Positions 1 to 9,398 of a DNA stretch of 64,000 nt are shown piece after piece. This stretch comes from Octadecabacter temperatus. GTDB taxonomy: Bacteria; Pseudomonadota; Alphaproteobacteria; Rhodobacterales; Rhodobacteraceae. The position numbers and the translations under genes were made by a program. The notes beneath the pieces were generated by a model. That model ran no database searches. It saw only the letters and a program-made list of their open reading frames with translations, and was not told the DNA's origin. The number at the start of each line of letters is the position of its first letter. Position 1 is the first letter of the stretch. Location of the stretch: contig NZ_CP012160.1 in assembly GCF_001187845.1 (NCBI RefSeq), positions 682,001 to 746,000 on the forward strand. The letters are read 5' to 3'.

Positions 1-676
1 CGGATGTGCGGCGCAATGAGTTCGGGTCGTCCACGTCTTCTTCGGCGGCCGAGTGCACAATCGGGTCATATACGGTGATGACCTGACCAGAATATTCAAT
101 GGCACGTGGGATGTAGATTTTATCGCCAAGAGCGTCGCGAATACCGTTTGAAATCGCGGACTTACCGTTACCGGGGGGGCCGTACATCAGAATAGATCGA
201 CCGGCGCCAACGGCTGGCCCAAGTTGGTCCAGCAGGTCAGGTGGCAAAATCAGATGGCCCATCGCGTTGATCAGCTGGTCACGGGTGACTTGGATGTTGC
301 GGATGGACTGGCGTTCAACTTGCTCGCGATAAACTTCAAGCGGGACAGGCATTGAGCCGAAGTATTCAGACTGTGCCAGAGCATCCAACGCACGTGCTTT
401 CCCCGCATCCGTGAGCTGATAGCCCATTTCATTGCCGTTGTTCGCGTTTAGCGTACCGGTGGCTTCGCACAGGTTTTGTTCGCGAATACCGTCGACCAAT
501 TGCTGGGTGACGTTGTTTGGCAGGCAGATCACTTTGGCAATCGCGCTGACGTTTTCAAGGTTGGTGCGAAACATCGTCTTTATAAGGATGTCGCGCATCA
601 TCACTGGAGAAAGCGACATTGCTTCAAGGGTCTTGGGCGCGGGTGGCGCCATGACGTTGGAGGTTTGCATATTCAT
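1..676 (-). CDS. Winged-helix AAA+ ATPase next to the Tad locus (3' end outside window)
   Basis: The gene runs off the left edge, so only about the first 225 residues are visible. The start is ATG at 676 (a second in-frame ATG is at 670). The first ~115 residues look like a small helical or winged-helix domain. They are followed by an AAA+ core with a clear Walker A, GPPGNGKS, preceded by ILMY. No pilus ATPase signature is present, so it is not another PilT/TadA-like motor. It diverges from the membrane glycosyltransferase-like gene at 846 and shares its 169-bp upstream region. ATPases of this kind often sit beside Tad genes in related bacteria (family knowledge from memory). A regulatory or assembly-remodelling role is inference only. 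Confidence 0.75.
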   Translation of the reverse strand, partial: MNMQTSNVMAPPAPKTLEAMSLSPVMMRDILIKTMFRTNLENVSAIAKVICLPNNVTQQLVDGIREQNLCEATGTLNANNGNEMGYQLTDAGKARALDALAQSEYFGSMPVPLEVYREQVERQSIRNIQVTRDQLINAMGHLILPPDLLDQLGPAVGAGRSILMYGPPGNGKSAISNGIRDALGDKIYIPRAIEYSGQVITVYDPIVHSAAEEDVDDPNSLRRTS

Positions 677-845
677 CTCTGTCTGCCCGTATTTCGCGCT
701 TCAAAAAAGTGAAAGCACGTTGTTTCTGTGGCCTTTTCGCCCATTTGCACAGCAAGACAGCCGCACAAAGGGAAAGGTTTGCAATGACGGTGTGCCTGAC
801 TATTGTGTCGAAAAAAGGGACAAAACCGTTCCAGAGGCAGGCAAA

Positions 846-2462
846 ATGACAAATTCTAAGACAATTGTGGTGACTATATTCCTATTCGCTGTCCTTGCGG
901 CGATGGGTGCGGCGGCAGTCCTGAAGGGCGGCCTTTATATCGGCCGTCACGAGGGCGACACGATGCATTTGATGCAGATCGTGTTCCGCATGGCGGACGG
1001 GCAGGTCCCACATCTGGACTTCATGACGCCCATTGGCGCGTTGGCGTTCTGGCCGATTGCGATGCTTGTAAGCGCGGGATTGGGCATCGGAATGGCGGTG
1101 CTTTGGTCGCAAGTCATTATGGCGGCCTTGTTTTTTCCTGCGATCATTTGGGTCGTGCGCACGCGGTTTACACCTGTGGTTGGCGCGATGTTTGGCCTGT
1201 TTGTATTGGTTTTGCTGCTGGCATTGGTTCACGGGGAATCCCAACGTTCAATCTCGATGTCGATGCATTATAATCGATTGGCGTGGGCGGCGGCGTTCAT
1301 TGCGATTGTGACCGCCCTTATCCCCCCAAAGCAGGGGCGTGGCACGGTTGATGGTGTGATTGTCGGCGCGATGATCTGCGTGATGGTCATGATCAAGATG
1401 ACCTATTTTGTATCTTTTGCCGCCCCGATTTTGCTGGCTTTGTTTCTGACAGGCCAAAAGCGGGCGGTGCTTGTCGGCTTGATCACAGGGCTTGTGATTG
1501 CTGGTGCGATTACGGCGTTTACAGGGCTCGAATTCTGGTTCGCATATGCGCAAGATTTGCTGACGGTTGCGGGGTCTGAAGTGCGCTCTGCACCGGGCGA
1601 GAAGCTTTCGGCGGTGATGGGTGCACCTGCCTATATTGGTGGATCATTGGCGGTGGTTGCAGGGGTGATTTTCCTGCGCCAAGCCGAGGTCGAGACCGGC
1701 GGGTTGGTGCTTTTGCTGCTTATTCCGGGGTTCTTCTATGTGACGTATCAGAATTTCGGGAATGATCCGCAGTGGCTGTTGTTGCTGGCGGTTCTGCTGT
1801 TGGCACTGCGCGAAGACGTGGGCGATGTGGTGAACGGTTGGGGTTGGAATATGCGTGACGCGATTGGTGTTGTGGCTGTGGCCGCTCTCGCGCTGACGGC
1901 GCCGTCCTTCTTTAACCTCGCCTATAGCCCGTTTCGTCACATGAACGTGGTTGAGGCTGACTATGCGCCGATCATGTCGCGTGGTGGTATCCACCGTGAC
2001 CTACAAGGGCTTGATCTGCGGGTGAACCGCGTGGACGCTCGGGTCGCGATGGACGGTGTTGTGGCGGGGCTGGCCCCCTATGAGAAACGCGACGAACAAC
2101 CGACGTTCATGGGTGAAACGATCCCCAATTGTACGGTTGAGCTGGGCCTTCCGATCATCATGGAAACGATGGTACGCGACTTGGAAGATGCGGGGCTTGC
2201 CGATGGTCGCTCGTTGTTTGCGGCCGATTTGTTCTCAAGCCACTGGTTGTTTGGTGATCTGGAGCCAATGGAAAACGGCGCGCCGTGGTACTACGGTGGC
2301 CTTCCTGGGATTGAGGACGCGGATTACCTGTTGGTGCCGCTGTGCCCCGTTGCACAGGATTTGCAGGCGCTCATCCTCACTGCGTTCGAGGAACGTGAGG
2401 AAAAGATCGAAGCGACGGAAATTCGCCGTACCGAGCTTTATATTCTCTATGAACTCGGTTGA
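846..2462 (+). CDS. Polytopic membrane protein, candidate GT-C glycosyltransferase
   Basis: 538 residues. The open frame extends upstream to 432, but ATG at 846 has a GAGGCAG ribosome site and avoids overlapping the divergent ATPase. About nine or ten hydrophobic segments span residues 5-360, followed by a soluble tail of ~175 residues. After the first membrane segment comes HEGD (Asp38), then HLDFMTPIG (Asp58). An acidic residue in the first large extracytoplasmic loop and a D-F-x-x-P-x-G stretch are typical of GT-C enzymes, which use polyprenyl-phosphate sugars. This assignment is inference from architecture; I do not recognise a named family. It converges with cpaA with no intervening base. 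The nearby polyprenyl-phosphate-pentose genes (14782-19570) would supply a suitable donor. A non-enzymatic membrane protein remains possible. Confidence 0.6.
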   Translation: MTNSKTIVVTIFLFAVLAAMGAAAVLKGGLYIGRHEGDTMHLMQIVFRMADGQVPHLDFMTPIGALAFWPIAMLVSAGLGIGMAVLWSQVIMAALFFPAIIWVVRTRFTPVVGAMFGLFVLVLLLALVHGESQRSISMSMHYNRLAWAAAFIAIVTALIPPKQGRGTVDGVIVGAMICVMVMIKMTYFVSFAAPILLALFLTGQKRAVLVGLITGLVIAGAITAFTGLEFWFAYAQDLLTVAGSEVRSAPGEKLSAVMGAPAYIGGSLAVVAGVIFLRQAEVETGGLVLLLLIPGFFYVTYQNFGNDPQWLLLLAVLLLALREDVGDVVNGWGWNMRDAIGVVAVAALALTAPSFFNLAYSPFRHMNVVEADYAPIMSRGGIHRDLQGLDLRVNRVDARVAMDGVVAGLAPYEKRDEQPTFMGETIPNCTVELGLPIIMETMVRDLEDAGLADGRSLFAADLFSSHWLFGDLEPMENGAPWYYGGLPGIEDADYLLVPLCPVAQDLQALILTAFEEREEKIEATEIRRTELYILYELG

Positions 2463-2969
2463 TCAGAAGAGCGGGATCGCAAGGTAAACGATCAAGACCG
2501 CTCCCATTGGGAAGCCCATCGGGAAGCGCTTCTTTTGGGCCCAGCTATCCCAATCTGGGACCATGTTGCGCACCGCTGGAATGGATCGGGCGATGCGATG
2601 GATCGCAAGACCCGCCGCCATACCGGCCCCAAGCAGCATAAGTACAAATCCTGTGTCATCTAGCGCCACAAAAGGGGCCGCAGATGCCAGAAATTTACTA
2701 TCGCCTGCGCCCATCGCGCCAATCGCGTTGGCAAGTATCGCAACTATAAGAACGACCCCGAAGTGTGCGTAACGCCACAAATAATCGCTAAACGGCATCA
2801 CCCAGTAGCCCACCACCACAAACACGATCGCAAGCGCGTCGGTGGACCATGTGGGGATCTTCATCGCCCGCAGATCGTTCCACGCAACATAGATGCACAG
2901 GGGTGCGACGAAGATCAGGAACGCAATGGATTGCGTAACCGTGACCGAGACTTCAGGAAATGCGAACAC
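2463..2969 (-). CDS. cpaA: Type IV prepilin peptidase CpaA/TadV
   Basis: 168 residues, an inner-membrane aspartic protease of the short TadV type without the N-terminal methyltransferase domain. It cleaves Flp prepilins after the conserved Gly. The two catalytic aspartates are visible: Asp32 in NDLR after the first membrane segment, and Asp90 in the GAGD motif. The start is GTG at 2969, two bases after the stop of the upstream TPR gene. There is no clear ribosome site of its own, so translation is probably coupled. It is the last gene of the tad run on this strand. Its stop abuts the stop of the convergent membrane protein gene. Its substrates are presumably the three Flp proteins at 12802-13567. 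Confidence 0.9.
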   Translation of the reverse strand: MFAFPEVSVTVTQSIAFLIFVAPLCIYVAWNDLRAMKIPTWSTDALAIVFVVVGYWVMPFSDYLWRYAHFGVVLIVAILANAIGAMGAGDSKFLASAAPFVALDDTGFVLMLLGAGMAAGLAIHRIARSIPAVRNMVPDWDSWAQKKRFPMGFPMGAVLIVYLAIPLF

Positions 2970-2971
2970 GT

Positions 2972-3829
2972 TTAGTTCGTCACGTTATCTTCGAGCGCAC
3001 GGAGCGAGCGAACGGCCGCTTCAAAGTGCTGAGGATGCGTGTCGATCGCTTCACGAAGCAGCCCGCGACCAATGGTCAGATCGTTCTGCTTGATCGCCGT
3101 AAGCGCCAACGTATGGAGCAACTGCGCACGTTCAACTTGAGACATCTGAATAACCGGTAGATCGTAGTTGCGCTGCGCTCCGCGTGCCAGAACAAGGTTG
3201 TTCTTGGCGGTAAATAGGTCGGAGTCATTGCGCAGGGCGTCCGTGAACAGACGTTCCGCACCGGAATAATCACCACGCGTTAGCTTAGAGAAGCCCCAGT
3301 TGTTGAGGACGCCAGCAGGGGAGGTCGTAAGACCAGCCGCTGTTTCATAGAAGCTGTCCGCGTTGTCCCATTCTTCGTTGCTGTCCGCGACCATCGCTTC
3401 AAGGCGGTAGCGCTTGTACGTCTCGTGGGTCGGCGGAATTTGGTCGAGAACTTCTTCCGCTGCGGTCCAGTCGTTGGTGCGGATCAAGGCATCTGCAAGG
3501 TCGATGCGGTCATCAAGGGTCGAGTCTTCATGCTCAACCACAGATTTCCATGCCGCCGCTGCTTCAGCGGGGCGACGGGCGCGGATCAAGGACTTACCGA
3601 GGCCACGCATCAAATCGATACGACCCGGGTCGTTGGTCGATGCGCGCAAAAAGTAGTTCACGGCCTCGTTCGGGTCCGCGACGGTCAACATCACATCATT
3701 AAGGTTGGTTTCGTCGACAACATTCACGTCTTGCAACGCGCGTTCGACTTGTGCTTCGCCAGATTGATCGCACGCGGCCAATGCCAACGTACCCATCAGG
3801 GCTGCGGAAATAACGATAGGGTGGCGCAT
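2972..3829 (-). CDS. TPR lipoprotein of the Tad locus (TadD-like)
   Basis: 285 residues with a lipoprotein signal ending in LAAC (Cys20), so probably anchored in the outer membrane or periplasm. The rest is helical and repeat-like, with TPR-type stretches such as PAEAAAAWKSVVEHED and NWGFSKLTRGDYSGAERLF. TadD-type TPR lipoproteins are thought to help place the secretin. A good ribosome site, AAAAGGA, precedes the ATG at 3829. It lies between a second, smaller TPR lipoprotein and cpaA, within the tad operon. Two TPR lipoproteins in a row are common in alphaproteobacterial Tad loci; which one is the true TadD equivalent cannot be told from sequence alone. Confidence 0.8.
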   Translation of the reverse strand: MRHPIVISAALMGTLALAACDQSGEAQVERALQDVNVVDETNLNDVMLTVADPNEAVNYFLRASTNDPGRIDLMRGLGKSLIRARRPAEAAAAWKSVVEHEDSTLDDRIDLADALIRTNDWTAAEEVLDQIPPTHETYKRYRLEAMVADSNEEWDNADSFYETAAGLTTSPAGVLNNWGFSKLTRGDYSGAERLFTDALRNDSDLFTAKNNLVLARGAQRNYDLPVIQMSQVERAQLLHTLALTAIKQNDLTIGRGLLREAIDTHPQHFEAAVRSLRALEDNVTN

Positions 3830-3858
3830 GTTTGTTGCGTCCTTTTACTGCTCTGCCT

Positions 3859-4419
3859 CTACAGTGTCGACAGGAGCAGCACGTCGCCGGTGCCCCGCCG
3901 CACCAATTGGAACGGTTCGTTCTCTTGCTGAGTAGTATTAAACGGATTTTCCAAATTTGCGAGCGCCAAGCGCAGGTTGTCCCGAATTTCGTCGGAATTG
4001 CCGTTATCCGTGGCAAATGCGCGACGAAAAACTTGCGCTGCTTCACTGATTTTGCCGCGTTCCATCAAAATGACGCCCAAATTGTTCCATGCAGGGGGGA
4101 AGGCAGGGTCTTCGTCTACGGCGCGGCGCAATAGGCTTTCGGCTTGGTTCAGGCGCCCGAGCTTAAGGTTGGCAGAGCCAAGCGCAGATAGGGTATCAAC
4201 ATTTAAGCCTTGTTGACCGGCAGCGCGGGTATAGGCGCGCAGGGCTAAATCGTATTCGCCGGCTGCCATCAAACGATGCCCGACCTCAAGACCATCAATG
4301 CTGGAATTGCCCGAAACACCGGGGGCGAAGACCCGATCACCCTCAGTTGGCGCAAAAGCGCCCTCACCACAGCCGGCGAGGACGCTTATTGCGATTAGGA
4401 TAGCTACAAGTCTACGCAT
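3859..4419 (-). CDS. tadD: TPR lipoprotein TadD
   Basis: 186 residues. The signal peptide ends in LAGC (Cys16), followed by two or three TPR units. These include LGSANLKLGRLNQAESLLRR and the canonical WNNLGVILMERGKISEAAQV. Its size and position directly after tadC match TadD, the pilotin-like lipoprotein of the Tad secretion machine. The gap to tadC is 8 bases, and 29 bases separate it from the larger TPR gene downstream, so cotranscription is expected. Confidence 0.8.
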   Translation of the reverse strand: MRRLVAILIAISVLAGCGEGAFAPTEGDRVFAPGVSGNSSIDGLEVGHRLMAAGEYDLALRAYTRAAGQQGLNVDTLSALGSANLKLGRLNQAESLLRRAVDEDPAFPPAWNNLGVILMERGKISEAAQVFRRAFATDNGNSDEIRDNLRLALANLENPFNTTQQENEPFQLVRRGTGDVLLLSTL

Positions 4420-4427
4420 TTGAGCCT

Positions 4428-5405
4428 TTAGAAGTTGGCGGTACTCAGTGTTACGTAGATGTTATAGATGGACGGCCCGATGAGGATGATAAGAAGCGGC
4501 GGAACCGTGAACATCATCGTCGCGAGTGTCATTTTTGTCGGTAGCGTGTTGGCCTTTTCTTCGGCGCGCATCACCCGTTTGTCCCGCATTTCCGCAGAGA
4601 ACACGCGCAGGGCTTCGGCGATGGATGTACCGAACTGCGTTGACTGGATCAGAACGGTCACGAAGGACGCAATATCAGCCACGCCTGTGCGTTCCGAGAA
4701 ATCACGCAGAACTTGGGTTTTATCCTTACCGGCTTTCATTTCGTTGCTGACGGTTTCGTATTCTTCGGCCAACGCAGGGAAGCCTGACTTCAGCTCATGG
4801 GACACACGGATAATGGATTGGTCGAGGGACTGACCCGCTTCAACACAGACCAACATCATATCCAGAGAGTCTGGAAAGCCGTTAACCATTTCTTCTTGGC
4901 GTTCCTTCTGGCGCTTACCAACCCACCATTTCGGAAGGTAGTAACCGGCCATACCTGGCCCAAGGATCGACAGGATCGTGTTCTTGGTCGAGGGATCACC
5001 AGTGGAAGACTTGTAGACTGCATAGGCTACGCCGAGCAAAAGCAGAGTAATACCAAGAGCGAACTGCGCGAAGTGGTAGCTTTTTACGGCGGACTTCGTG
5101 CGGTAACCTGCTTGGATCAGCTTAAGTCGGATCGCGGAATATTCTTCCTCGTCCTGTGGTTCCAGAAAGCTGGAGTATTTATCAAGCTTGTCCGTACCCT
5201 GACTGGCGCGCAGCTTTTCAGGGCTGTTCTTGGAACTCGCGTTCGCGGAGGCCTTCAACCTGTCCAGTGGATCGTCCTGCTTTTGAAGCAATGCTGGAAG
5301 AACCAACAAGATCAGCAAAACGCCCAGCATCAGGACGGCCATAAGGGGGCCGAATGGACCGAGCATCTCAGTCAGTTTGGCGTTGATGGTGTCTAAGAAA
5401 GCCAT
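4428..5405 (-). CDS. tadC: Tad pilus inner-membrane platform protein TadC
   Basis: 325 residues of the type II secretion F-domain family. An N-terminal membrane segment (about residues 15-40) is followed by two membrane segments near 115-165 and a cytoplasmic F domain (about 170-300). That domain contains PDSLDMMLVCVEAGQSLDQS and the FGTSIAEALRVFS stretch, and a C-terminal membrane helix follows. TadC pairs with TadB to form the platform on which the TadA ATPase acts. It lies 5 bases downstream of tadB, with an AAGGTG ribosome site. Confidence 0.93.
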   Translation of the reverse strand: MAFLDTINAKLTEMLGPFGPLMAVLMLGVLLILLVLPALLQKQDDPLDRLKASANASSKNSPEKLRASQGTDKLDKYSSFLEPQDEEEYSAIRLKLIQAGYRTKSAVKSYHFAQFALGITLLLLGVAYAVYKSSTGDPSTKNTILSILGPGMAGYYLPKWWVGKRQKERQEEMVNGFPDSLDMMLVCVEAGQSLDQSIIRVSHELKSGFPALAEEYETVSNEMKAGKDKTQVLRDFSERTGVADIASFVTVLIQSTQFGTSIAEALRVFSAEMRDKRVMRAEEKANTLPTKMTLATMMFTVPPLLIILIGPSIYNIYVTLSTANF

Positions 5406-5410
5406 GTCAG

Positions 5411-6379
5411 TTACACCTTAATGTTCACGAGACGACGCATGACGAATACGTTCGTTGCCAAGAAACCGGCGACAACCAGACATGCTGGAATGAATGCGGA
5501 TGTTTCTTTTACGGCGTCATAGTAGTTCGGTTGAAGCAGGTTGATCATGACCAGCGCGCCCAGCGGGAACACGGACAGGAACATGCCAGACCATTTGGCT
5601 TCAGCGGTAATCGCTTTCACGCGGCGGAACAGTTTGAAACGCGCGCGGATAACCTGGCTTAGACCGTGCAGAATTTCAGCCAAGTTACCACCAGCGGTTT
5701 GCTGAATGGTCACGGCCACCGCAAGGAAACGCATATCCTGCATGTCGATACGTTCGGCCATTTGCTTAAGGGTCTCGCCCATGTCACGACCGTAGGCCGC
5801 TTCATCAGAGATCACGCCCATTTCAGTTCCAAGTGGATCCGGAACTTCACGCGCAACAATCGCAACCGCAGAGCTGAAAGGGTGACCCACACGAAGGGAA
5901 CGCACCATCAGTTCAACCGCGTCAGGCAGCTGTTCTTCGATCATGGCGATACGCTTTTTGGCTTTGCCGTTAACCCAGAAGAAGATACCGCCAACACCCA
6001 TCGCAACAGAAACAGCCGCGCGGATTGGCAGGGACGTGGCCGTACCAACGGTTAGGCCCATAAATGCTACACCGCACAGCACCACCATCAACATCATCAG
6101 CTGGGCAGGGGTGAAGGCGATGTTGGCTTTCTGCGCTTTGGACGCCAGCAATGAGTACAAAGGAATGTTCTTTGAACTCATGTGTTGGCTCATCTCCTTG
6201 CGGAGCTGGTCCAGAACTTCCTCGCGGTTGCCACCTTTTTCCAACAGATCAAGGCGACGGTTCACCTTGTTGTTGAAGTTGATGCTCTTGCCGAAGGCAA
6301 CGAGGTAGATGCCGTTCACCAATACGATACAGGCCACAAAGATCAGGCCATAGATAATTGGTTCTGCTGAAATGGTCAT
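5411..6379 (-). CDS. tadB: Tad pilus inner-membrane platform protein TadB
   Basis: 322 residues, paralogous to TadC: an N-terminal membrane helix, a paired membrane region near 100-140, and an F domain. The domain contains PDAVELMVRSLRVGHPFSSA and QQTAGGNLAEILHGLS, followed by two C-terminal membrane helices. It is the second half of the inner-membrane platform. It starts 12 bases after the cpaF stop. The order cpaF-tadB-tadC is standard for Tad loci. Confidence 0.93.
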   Translation of the reverse strand: MTISAEPIIYGLIFVACIVLVNGIYLVAFGKSINFNNKVNRRLDLLEKGGNREEVLDQLRKEMSQHMSSKNIPLYSLLASKAQKANIAFTPAQLMMLMVVLCGVAFMGLTVGTATSLPIRAAVSVAMGVGGIFFWVNGKAKKRIAMIEEQLPDAVELMVRSLRVGHPFSSAVAIVAREVPDPLGTEMGVISDEAAYGRDMGETLKQMAERIDMQDMRFLAVAVTIQQTAGGNLAEILHGLSQVIRARFKLFRRVKAITAEAKWSGMFLSVFPLGALVMINLLQPNYYDAVKETSAFIPACLVVAGFLATNVFVMRRLVNIKV

Positions 6380-6391
6380 TTTTTCAGTACC

Positions 6392-7849
6392 TTACTGGGC
6401 TGCTACAGGTTCAAAGATGGCTGGTGGTAAATCGTAACCCCAAAGCTTGAAGCGCTCTGAGAAGTGCGAACGCACCCCGGTGGCCGTAAAGTGGCCAATG
6501 ATTTTATTGTCCGGCGTCAGGCCGACGCGCTGATACTTGAAGATTTCCTGCATGGAAATCACGTCGCCTTCCATACCGGTGATTTCGGTGATGGATGTCA
6601 TGCGGCGAGAACCATCCTGAAGACGCGATGCCTGCACGATCAAGTTCACCGCAGATGAAATCTGCGAGCGCACCGCCTTTAGCGGCATTTCGATACCGGC
6701 CATCGCGATCATGTTTTCCAGACGTGACACACCATCACGCGCAGAGTTGGCGTGAATTGTTGTCATCGATCCATCGTGACCGGTGTTCATGGCCTGAAGC
6801 ATATCGATAACTTCTTCGCCACGGGTTTCACCAACGATGATGCGGTCAGGACGCATACGAAGCGCGTTTTTCAGACAGTCGCGCGGGGAAACTTCGCCTT
6901 TGCCTTCAACGTTTGGTGGGCGGCTTTCCATCCGGCCAACGTGCGTCTGTTGCAGCTGAAGTTCGGCCGTGTCCTCGATTGTCAGGATACGTTCGTCGTT
7001 GTCGATGAAGGATGACAGCGCGTTCAAGGTTGTCGTTTTACCAGAACCCGTACCACCGGAAACGATGATGTTCAGGCGGGTAGACACAGCGGCCTGCAAA
7101 TATGCGGCCATCTCTTCGGTGAAAGCACCGAAGTTCACCAGGTCATCAATGCCCAGCTTGTCCTTCTTAAACTTACGAATGGAAACCAGCGATCCGTCAA
7201 CCGCAACTGGTGGAACCATGGCGTTGAAACGTGAACCATCCTGCAAGCGCGCATCGACGTAAGGGTTTGATTCATCAACACGACGGCCAACGGCGGAAAC
7301 GATTTTGTCGATGATCCGCAACAGGTGCTTTTCATCTTTAAACGTCACATCTGTCAGTTGCAGTTTACCATCGCGTTCCACGAAGATCTGCTGTGGCCCG
7401 TTCACGAGAATATCGTTCACTGTTTCGTCTTGCAGCAGTGTTTCAAGCGGACCGAGACCTTTGACTTCAAAGAACAATTCTTTGGTCAACGTCTGGCGTT
7501 CTTCGCGGTTTAAAACCACGCCCATTTCGTCCAAGGATTCTTGGGCAATAGACTGGATTTCTGCTTTCAGGTCCTGATCCGTCGCGTTTTCAAGTGCGGC
7601 GAGGTTCAGGTTGTCCAAAAGTGCTTTGTGCAGCTCTAGCTTAATGTCGCCGAGACGCTCTTTGCGCTTTTTCTCTTTGTCGCCAGCCACAGCGACCGCC
7701 TGAACAGGGGCGGCTTTCATGATCGACTTGCGCGGCGCCTCTGGTGCGGCGGCGGGCAATTCGGTGACATTGTTTGCGTCGGCATCTGCTGCCGGTGCGG
7801 CCATTGCTTTGGCAACCAAAGGGTCGGTCTTTTTGTACTTAGAGAACAT
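6392..7849 (-). CDS. cpaF: Tad pilus ATPase CpaF/TadA
   Basis: 485 residues, a VirB11/GspE-type hexameric motor that powers Flp pilus extension and possibly retraction. The Walker A motif GGTGSGKT is at 265-272. The Asp box [10 protein letters not shown] is at 288-297, the Walker B region [11 protein letters not shown] at 336-346, and the His box [11 protein letters not shown] at 363-373. The first ~65 residues are a low-complexity Ala/Lys-rich leader. An excellent ribosome site, AAGGAGAG, fixes the start at 7849, 12 bases after the cpaE stop. Confidence 0.95.
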   Translation of the reverse strand: MFSKYKKTDPLVAKAMAAPAADADANNVTELPAAAPEAPRKSIMKAAPVQAVAVAGDKEKKRKERLGDIKLELHKALLDNLNLAALENATDQDLKAEIQSIAQESLDEMGVVLNREERQTLTKELFFEVKGLGPLETLLQDETVNDILVNGPQQIFVERDGKLQLTDVTFKDEKHLLRIIDKIVSAVGRRVDESNPYVDARLQDGSRFNAMVPPVAVDGSLVSIRKFKKDKLGIDDLVNFGAFTEEMAAYLQAAVSTRLNIIVSGGTGSGKTTTLNALSSFIDNDERILTIEDTAELQLQQTHVGRMESRPPNVEGKGEVSPRDCLKNALRMRPDRIIVGETRGEEVIDMLQAMNTGHDGSMTTIHANSARDGVSRLENMIAMAGIEMPLKAVRSQISSAVNLIVQASRLQDGSRRMTSITEITGMEGDVISMQEIFKYQRVGLTPDNKIIGHFTATGVRSHFSERFKLWGYDLPPAIFEPVAAQ

Positions 7850-7861
7850 CTATTCTCTCCT

Positions 7862-9130
7862 TTATGCGGTTGCTGCTACGTCGGTCGAATTGACCTCGTG
7901 CACAGATTTGGCCAGCTTCGCGATCTCTTTGCGCAGCGGGTTTTTACCGATACCTTCAGCCATCGGAACGCCGTGATCGGCGTTTTGGGCAATGGCCTTG
8001 CCACCATCCGGAAGCAGCACTTCGATAGAAATGCCGAGGCTTTCAGCGAGGCGCTTGATCCGGCTTTTGCCATTCAGATCAGTGAACTTAGGAGCGCGGT
8101 TCAGCACGAAACGCAGTTTTTCGAACGGCAGTTGCTCACTCTGGAGCGCGCGTTTGATGCGAAGCGTGTTTTGCGCAGAACGCATGTCCAACTCGAGGGT
8201 CGCGAAATAGACGTGTGCCTTTTGCAGCACGGTTTCGGACCACTCGACCATCGTCATAGGCATGTCGATGATGACGTAATCGAAGTTCGTGCGCGCCATC
8301 TCGATGATGCGCTCAATGTCTTCCGGAGACAGCAAATCGAGCGGGATCAAATCTGTCGGCGCTGTCAGAACCTGCAATTTCTGCTCAAACGACAACAGGG
8401 AATGCATGAAGCTTTCGCTGTCCATGCTTTCGGTATCTTGCAGCATTTCAAAAACTGACTCGCGGCGCGGCAGGTCCAAGTATGTGGAAACTGAGCCGAA
8501 CTGGAAGTCGAGATCAAGGATACAGACCCGCGGGCTTGGCGGTGCGTCGACGCCTTTGACCTTTGGTGGCTCCATATTGGCGAGCTCCCAAGCGAGGTTC
8601 ACCGCCAAAGTCGTGGCACCCGTGCCGCCGGACATGCCCTGAACAGGGATCACAACACCGTTGTGGTCGCCCGAGGCCTTCAGTTTATTTTGAATTTCTG
8701 GTACAACAGGCGCCGGTTCTGGTGGTGTCAAAACGCGGTCGATTGCCTGTGCAAGCTCCCCTTCAGGAAGCGGGTAGGGGACAAATTCGTCTCCGCCTTC
8801 GCGCAGCAATCCGTGCAGGGACGCAGGGGATACATCCTCTGCGATCAGTAATACCTTGATATTGCGTTGTTTTGCCGCGCGAACGATTTCGGAGATGATG
8901 GACAAATCGCCCTCATCATCGGCGTCCAGCGCGATGGCAATAAACTCTAGATCAGCCGCCTCGGGCTGTTCAAGGAATGGCAACGCATCACCGAACCCAA
9001 GATCACCCCAGCTTTCGCCTAGGCAGGATTCCATATCTTCGATCAACAGATCGAAGTTTTGTACATCACGGCTCACCGTACATGCGGTGATTGGTTGTGG
9101 TTCAGGCTGTAACATATTCGTACTACTCAT
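7862..9130 (-). CDS. cpaE: Pilus localisation ATPase CpaE/TadZ
   Basis: 422 residues. An N-terminal receiver-like domain without obvious phosphorylation chemistry (about 20-135) precedes a MinD/ParA-type domain (about 155-400). TadZ/CpaE places the Tad machine at a cell pole. The P-loop reads GMSGGTGATT (165-174): both lysines expected in a deviant Walker A (KGGxGKT) are replaced, as in other CpaE proteins, so ATP hydrolysis may be weak or absent. An AAAGG ribosome site precedes the ATG at 9130. It probably starts its own transcript, because a terminator closes the upstream ompA gene and 268 bp separate them. Confidence 0.9.
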   Translation of the reverse strand: MSSTNMLQPEPQPITACTVSRDVQNFDLLIEDMESCLGESWGDLGFGDALPFLEQPEAADLEFIAIALDADDEGDLSIISEIVRAAKQRNIKVLLIAEDVSPASLHGLLREGGDEFVPYPLPEGELAQAIDRVLTPPEPAPVVPEIQNKLKASGDHNGVVIPVQGMSGGTGATTLAVNLAWELANMEPPKVKGVDAPPSPRVCILDLDFQFGSVSTYLDLPRRESVFEMLQDTESMDSESFMHSLLSFEQKLQVLTAPTDLIPLDLLSPEDIERIIEMARTNFDYVIIDMPMTMVEWSETVLQKAHVYFATLELDMRSAQNTLRIKRALQSEQLPFEKLRFVLNRAPKFTDLNGKSRIKRLAESLGISIEVLLPDGGKAIAQNADHGVPMAEGIGKNPLRKEIAKLAKSVHEVNSTDVAATA

Positions 9131-9350
9131 TGCCTTTTAGTCCTTTTACACCAGATCGACGGCGCGCTTATTTTGCGCCACTCCTGTCCTTTGGCCCTGA
9201 ACGCAAGTCGCATTGGGGGCCTTGTTAGGAGTGTTTATGCTGACGAATGTGGGCAGGAATGGGGCCACAACTGCCCATTTGTGCGGTATTTGGAGACGGT
9301 AACGAGAATTTCAGACGGTTGTTTCCATATCTTGAGCGCGCTTGGAAACG

Positions 9351-9374
9351 AAAAAGGGGCCTCGAAAGGCCCCT
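9351..9374 (-). terminator. Rho-independent terminator after the Tad OmpA gene
   Basis: On the minus strand a 7-bp stem (AGGGGCC/GGCCCCT, 9355-9361 with 9368-9374) closes a 6-base loop and is followed by five T. It lies 24 bases after the stop of the OmpA-type gene. It separates the cpaC-ompA unit from cpaE-cpaF-tadBC. Confidence 0.8.
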
Positions 9375-9398
9375 GAAACACTATATTTTGCTGATGTT

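Noticed and set aside
432..845. N-terminal extension of the GT-C-like gene back to 432
   Set aside because: It runs antisense through the N-terminal part of the AAA+ ATPase gene and the promoter gap, and its translation has no membrane or domain character. ATG at 846 has a ribosome site and begins the first helix.
2056..2487. Open frame inside the GT-C-like gene
   Set aside because: Arg/Ser/Cys-rich frame shadow of the real gene.
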